In this document: piece by piece, positions 13,814 to 16,250 of the stretch
How positions within the stretch are numbered: the first letter of the stretch is position 1
Layout: each line of letters begins with the position of its first letter
Origin: JAJBWD01 sp041670885
GTDB taxonomy: Bacteria > Bacillota > Clostridia > Clostridiales > Clostridiaceae
Assembly (NCBI GenBank): GCA_041670885.1
Contig: JBAXYJ010000039.1
Coordinates: 1 to 16,250, forward strand
Length of the DNA stretch: 16,250 nucleotides
Direction: 5' to 3'
The notes under the pieces: model-generated
Database searches by the model: none
The model's input: the letters and a program-made list of their open reading frames with translations, nothing else
Told to the model about the DNA's origin: nothing
Program-made: the position numbers and the translations under genes

Positions 13814-14145
13814 TGTAAATAAAATAATTCGCTTATTTTGAAAGATATCATAAGCTGATTTTTTAGCAGGCTATGAAAAAAATCAAAGCTATACTTCTTA
13901 TTAATAATATTATAGTTTATTATACAAATTATGGTATAATTATGTAAAGAAAATATTGTTTTATACTTGGATGATATGATTATTTAATGTAAAAAGGAGC
14001 TGGAGTTGAACAAATTATTAGTTGCTATAAAAAATAAAGATAATTAAATATTAAAAAACGAGAACACAGCTATTATAAATTACGTTATTATAAAGCATAG
14101 AAATTTTGAAACTGCTAATTTATATTTTTTAAGGAGAAATTCATT
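13814..14145. other. AT-rich intergenic region between the sigma and CPBP genes
   Basis: No clear gene. TATAAT at 13935-13940 is a likely -10 for the CPBP gene but lacks a good -35. At 13996-13999 GGAG precedes a TTG (14006) that opens a 13-codon frame, MNKLLVAIKNKDN, ending at TAA 14045. It resembles the first residues of some bacterial regulators and may be a gene remnant or a leader peptide; evidence is weak. Confidence 0.35.
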
Positions 14146-14844
14146 ATGAATTTTATAATTTCTTTTTTTAAAACTGATATAGAATATAAAGAAACATTAA
14201 AGAAATATGAGCACAAAGACGGCATTTTAGCAATTGCAATTTATATATTGGTTATGGTTATTTATTATATAATGGGTATAATATATGCTAATAAAAGTTT
14301 ATATTTAGGGTATCAGGCTAACTTTTCCTTGGCAATACTTTGCATATTTTTTGTATTGCTCCGCAGGCAGCCCATTAAGACAATTGGTTTTGGTAAAAAG
14401 AATTTAGCAGGATCACTATTTTTAGGATTGTCACTGTCAACAGTTCTTGTAATAATTAGCCTTGTTTATGGAATTTTAGGAGGATATCAGTTTAATATTG
14501 TTTCAAAGCTGATTTTAAAATTTGGCTATTACTTTTTTGTAATAGCACTTGTGGAAGAAATGATTTTTAGAGGATTTATTCAAACAAGAATTTATGGCAT
14601 TATCAAAAACCCAATATTTGCAGTAATAGCAGCAGCGTTTCTGTTTATGACGATTCATATTCCTTTTCAGATGGCTGCAGCAAGGATGGGATTTTTAACA
14701 TTTATTTTAAATAATTATATTACACTTATATTCACATTTTTATGGCATATTGTATTTAATTTTCTGTATTCAAAATATAATTCCATAGCTGCACCTACAA
14801 TATTTCATGCGGTTTTGGACTGGTGCAATGTGATTTTTATATAG
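14146..14844 (+). CDS. CPBP family intramembrane metalloprotease
   Basis: The 232-aa membrane protein has the CPBP (CAAX protease/bacteriocin-processing, Abi) motifs: E137-E138-x-x-x-R142 (EEMIFRGF), H171 in FMTIHIPF, and a C-terminal H221-x-x-x-D225 (FHAVLDW) where Asn is more usual. The Glu and His residues should bind zinc within the membrane. Several hydrophobic helices are seen (about 28-48, 60-72, 88-112, 128-140, 155-172, 185-207). Family roles include processing of peptides or prenylated proteins and self-immunity to bacteriocins; no bacteriocin gene is visible nearby. AAGGAG precedes the ATG. The gene stop is directly followed by the GNAT fragment. Confidence 0.88.
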   Translation: MNFIISFFKTDIEYKETLKKYEHKDGILAIAIYILVMVIYYIMGIIYANKSLYLGYQANFSLAILCIFFVLLRRQPIKTIGFGKKNLAGSLFLGLSLSTVLVIISLVYGILGGYQFNIVSKLILKFGYYFFVIALVEEMIFRGFIQTRIYGIIKNPIFAVIAAAFLFMTIHIPFQMAAARMGFLTFILNNYITLIFTFLWHIVFNFLYSKYNSIAAPTIFHAVLDWCNVIFI

Positions 14845-14847
14845 TGA

Positions 14848-15123
14848 TGCATACTGTATTATAGGTTAGTACCGTCTTTTCAAAAGTGGATCAATAATAA
14901 TATATTAACAGCACAAATTATCTATGAAAATGAAATGCCAGTAGGCTGTGCTGCTTACGGCAAAGCAAGAGACGCTAATTTTGCCAAGTGGGGAGAAATA
15001 GTTTCTATCTATTTGCTTCCAGACTATTTCAGAAAAGGTTACGGCCAAAAATTACTGCGCTCAGCCATAACTGATTTGAAAGAAAAGGGTTATGGTAATT
15101 GTTATTTATGGGTTTTGAAATAA
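14848..15123 (+). pseudogene. GNAT acetyltransferase fragment, truncated at both ends
   Basis: The frame is open from 14848 (after TGA 14845-14847) to TAA 15121-15123. It reads FQKWINNNILTAQIIYENEM, then PVGCAAYGKARDANFAKWGE, then IVSIYLLPDYFRKGYGQKLL, which is a GNAT core. The acetyl-CoA loop is F-R-K-G-Y-G-Q. The last residues YLWVLK stop where a full protein would continue with the N-x-x-A-x-x-F-Y-x-x-x-G-F helix. The N-terminal 50-60 residues are absent, and the frame begins against the end of the CPBP gene. An internal ATG at 14935 has no ribosome binding site. It is most likely a deletion remnant. Confidence 0.75.
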
Positions 15124-15251
15124 AAAGGTTTATCCCTGCAGAGGCTGCTACCACTGCCAGAATGAATTAAATACCTTTGGATGTATGCATGCTCTGATTA
15201 GGGTATGGTGAAATGATTTTATAATGCAATATGTATAAATTTGACAGCATA

Positions 15252-15280
15252 TTGACTTCTAATTAGTAAAAGAGTATAAT
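15252..15280 (+). promoter_or_regulatory. Sigma-A type promoter of tyrS
   Basis: TTGACT (15252-15257), 17-nt spacer, TATAAT (15275-15280). A second TTGACA lies just upstream at 15241-15246. Transcription should start near 15287, ahead of the T-box. Confidence 0.8.
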
Positions 15281-15345
15281 TTGCTCATCAAATATCTGCA
15301 TAACGAAGATTTGCGGTATTCCGCATTTTGGAGTATAAGAAATAA

Positions 15346-15617
15346 AAGCTGTGATAAGAATTAGTAGCAATCAGTATACCAAACAGAAAGTTACCGTAGG
15401 ATGAGAGGTGCATGGTCAGCGATTGTGAATACATCTTTGAGCTTCGTACCAAACGGATTTGCCAAGTAGGATACGACGGACACCTGCACCCGTTACTGTG
15501 CTAAAGTATCTCATATAATGATGATGTACTTGATAAGGTAGGCAATGTGAGTTGCTTATAAATTAAGGTGGTAACACGAATTAATCTCGCCCTTTTAGAA
15601 AAAGGGGCGAGTTTTTT
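15346..15617 (+). ncRNA. Tyrosine T-box leader
   Basis: This leader senses uncharged tRNA-Tyr and lets transcription pass into tyrS. Stem I is bounded by AAGCT (15346-15350) and AGCTT (15440-15444), with inner pairings AAGA/TCTT and CAATC/GATTG. The specifier loop between them has AGTAG on the 5' side and GAATACA on the 3' side, giving the specifier codon TAC (15430-15432) for Tyr. The T-box sequence AAGGTGGTAACACG (15565-15578) contains TGGT, which would pair with the ACCA end of tRNA-Tyr. It departs from the common ACCGCG ending (AACACG). The terminator stem follows at 15586-15611. A small hairpin TGCGG-TATT-CCGCA (15312-15325) precedes the domain. Confidence 0.93.
15586..15617 (+). terminator. 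T-box transcription terminator
   Basis: CTCGCCCTTTT (15586-15596) pairs with AAAGGGGCGAG (15601-15611), 11 pairs including one G-U, followed by six T. It competes with the antiterminator formed through the T-box sequence. Confidence 0.92.
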
Positions 15618-15684
15618 ATTGCTTGCTTTTACCTTCTTATAGACCTTGCTAATATTGAAAATATATTTCAGGGAGATGTTAAAT

Positions 15685-16250
15685 ATGTTAACACCAAAAG
15701 AGCAGATGCGAATTATCTGTAAAGGGGTAAACACCCTTGTAAATGAGGAAGAATTATTTGAAAAACTTAAAAAATCATACCAGCAGAGTAAACCGCTTAT
15801 TATTAAACTGGGGCTTGATCCTTCTGCACCGGACATTCATTTAGGTCACGCAGTGGTACTTCGTAAAATTAAGCAAATGCAGGATTTAGGGCACCGCGCT
15901 GTGATTGTAATTGGTGACTTTACCGGTAAAATCGGTGATCCTACAGGAAAATCCAAGGGCAGGACAGCACTCACTGATGAGCAGGTAAAGGAAAATGCCA
16001 AAACCTATTGTGAGCAGATTTTCAAAGTACTTGATAAAGATAAAACCGAAGTCAGGTTTAACAGTGAATGGCTTTCTAAACTTAATTTTGAAGATGTTAT
16101 AAGACTTGCTGCTTCCACTACAGTTGCAAGAATTCTGGAACGTGATGATTTTCAAAACAGATATAATAATCAGGTTCCAATTGGATTACATGAATTTTTC
16201 TACCCGCTGATGCAATCTTATGACTCTGTTGAACTCAAAGCGGATATTGA
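15685..16250 (+). CDS. tyrS: Tyrosyl-tRNA synthetase, N-terminal part (3' partial)
   Basis: The frame runs from ATG 15685 (GGGAG at 15671-15675) to the window edge, 188 codons. It charges tRNA-Tyr with tyrosine in the cytoplasm. The class I catalytic core is clear: KLGLDPSAPDIHLGH with the HIGH-type motif H52-L-G-H55, then VLRKIKQMQDLGHRAVIVIG and DFTGKIGDPTGKSKGR. These features and the ITRG-like start (IICKGVNTLVNEEELFEKL) match the TyrZ-type subgroup more than the TyrS of B. subtilis. The KMSKS motif and the tRNA-binding C-terminal domain lie beyond the window. The tyrosine T-box upstream supports the assignment. Confidence 0.95.
   Translation, partial: MLTPKEQMRIICKGVNTLVNEEELFEKLKKSYQQSKPLIIKLGLDPSAPDIHLGHAVVLRKIKQMQDLGHRAVIVIGDFTGKIGDPTGKSKGRTALTDEQVKENAKTYCEQIFKVLDKDKTEVRFNSEWLSKLNFEDVIRLAASTTVARILERDDFQNRYNNQVPIGLHEFFYPLMQSYDSVELKADI

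Noticed and set aside
15501..15836. Minus-strand frame across the T-box and tyrS start
   Set aside because: It is antisense to a clear T-box and tyrS, and its composition is not protein-like.

Overview
The window looks like chromosomal DNA from a low-GC Firmicute, most likely Clostridium sensu lato. The base composition is AT-rich, Shine-Dalgarno sequences are strong (AAAGGAGG type), intergenic regions are short, and the gene families are ones common in clostridia. The species call is an inference from style; no marker gene is complete enough to name it.

Layout, plus strand unless stated. 3-533: C-terminal part of an isochorismatase-like cysteine hydrolase, cut by the window edge. 534-3286: accessory stretch with two GNAT acetyltransferases, two very short or broken reading frames and a serine beta-lactamase-like hydrolase. 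3458-3835 (minus): small putative lipoprotein. 4253-7275: complete polar amino acid ABC importer operon (ATPase, binding lipoprotein, two permeases) behind a good vegetative promoter. 7588-8858: ANT(6)-type aminoglycoside adenylyltransferase followed by a small conserved gene broken by one frameshift. 9170-11818: SAM methyltransferase, Nudix hydrolase, peptidase E and GrpB-family protein in a row, closed by a bidirectional terminator. 11853-13762 (minus): ECF sigma factor translationally coupled to a membrane-anchored serpin. 14146-15123: CPBP intramembrane protease and a GNAT fragment. 15252-16250: tyrosine T-box leader and the start of tyrS.

The most unusual unit is the ECF sigma-serpin pair. 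The second gene of an ECF operon usually encodes the membrane anti-sigma factor. Here that place is taken by a protein with a short cytoplasmic segment, one membrane helix and a complete serpin domain outside the cell, with an ATGA overlap between the genes. A serpin changes shape irreversibly when a protease cuts its reactive loop, so the protein could act as a one-shot extracellular protease sensor that controls the sigma factor. That mechanism is inference. A 9-nt element, CGTCTAATA, lies upstream of both the sigma gene and the distant lipoprotein gene, at similar distances from their starts, which suggests a shared regulon.

Other points: a GC-rich 24-nt repeat occurs three times (two in tandem before the first GNAT gene, one right after the ABC operon). 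Inverted repeats upstream of the methyltransferase gene could form alternative hairpins next to its ribosome binding site. Three genes or remnants are visibly decayed (about 2159-2349, 8494-8858, 14848-15123).
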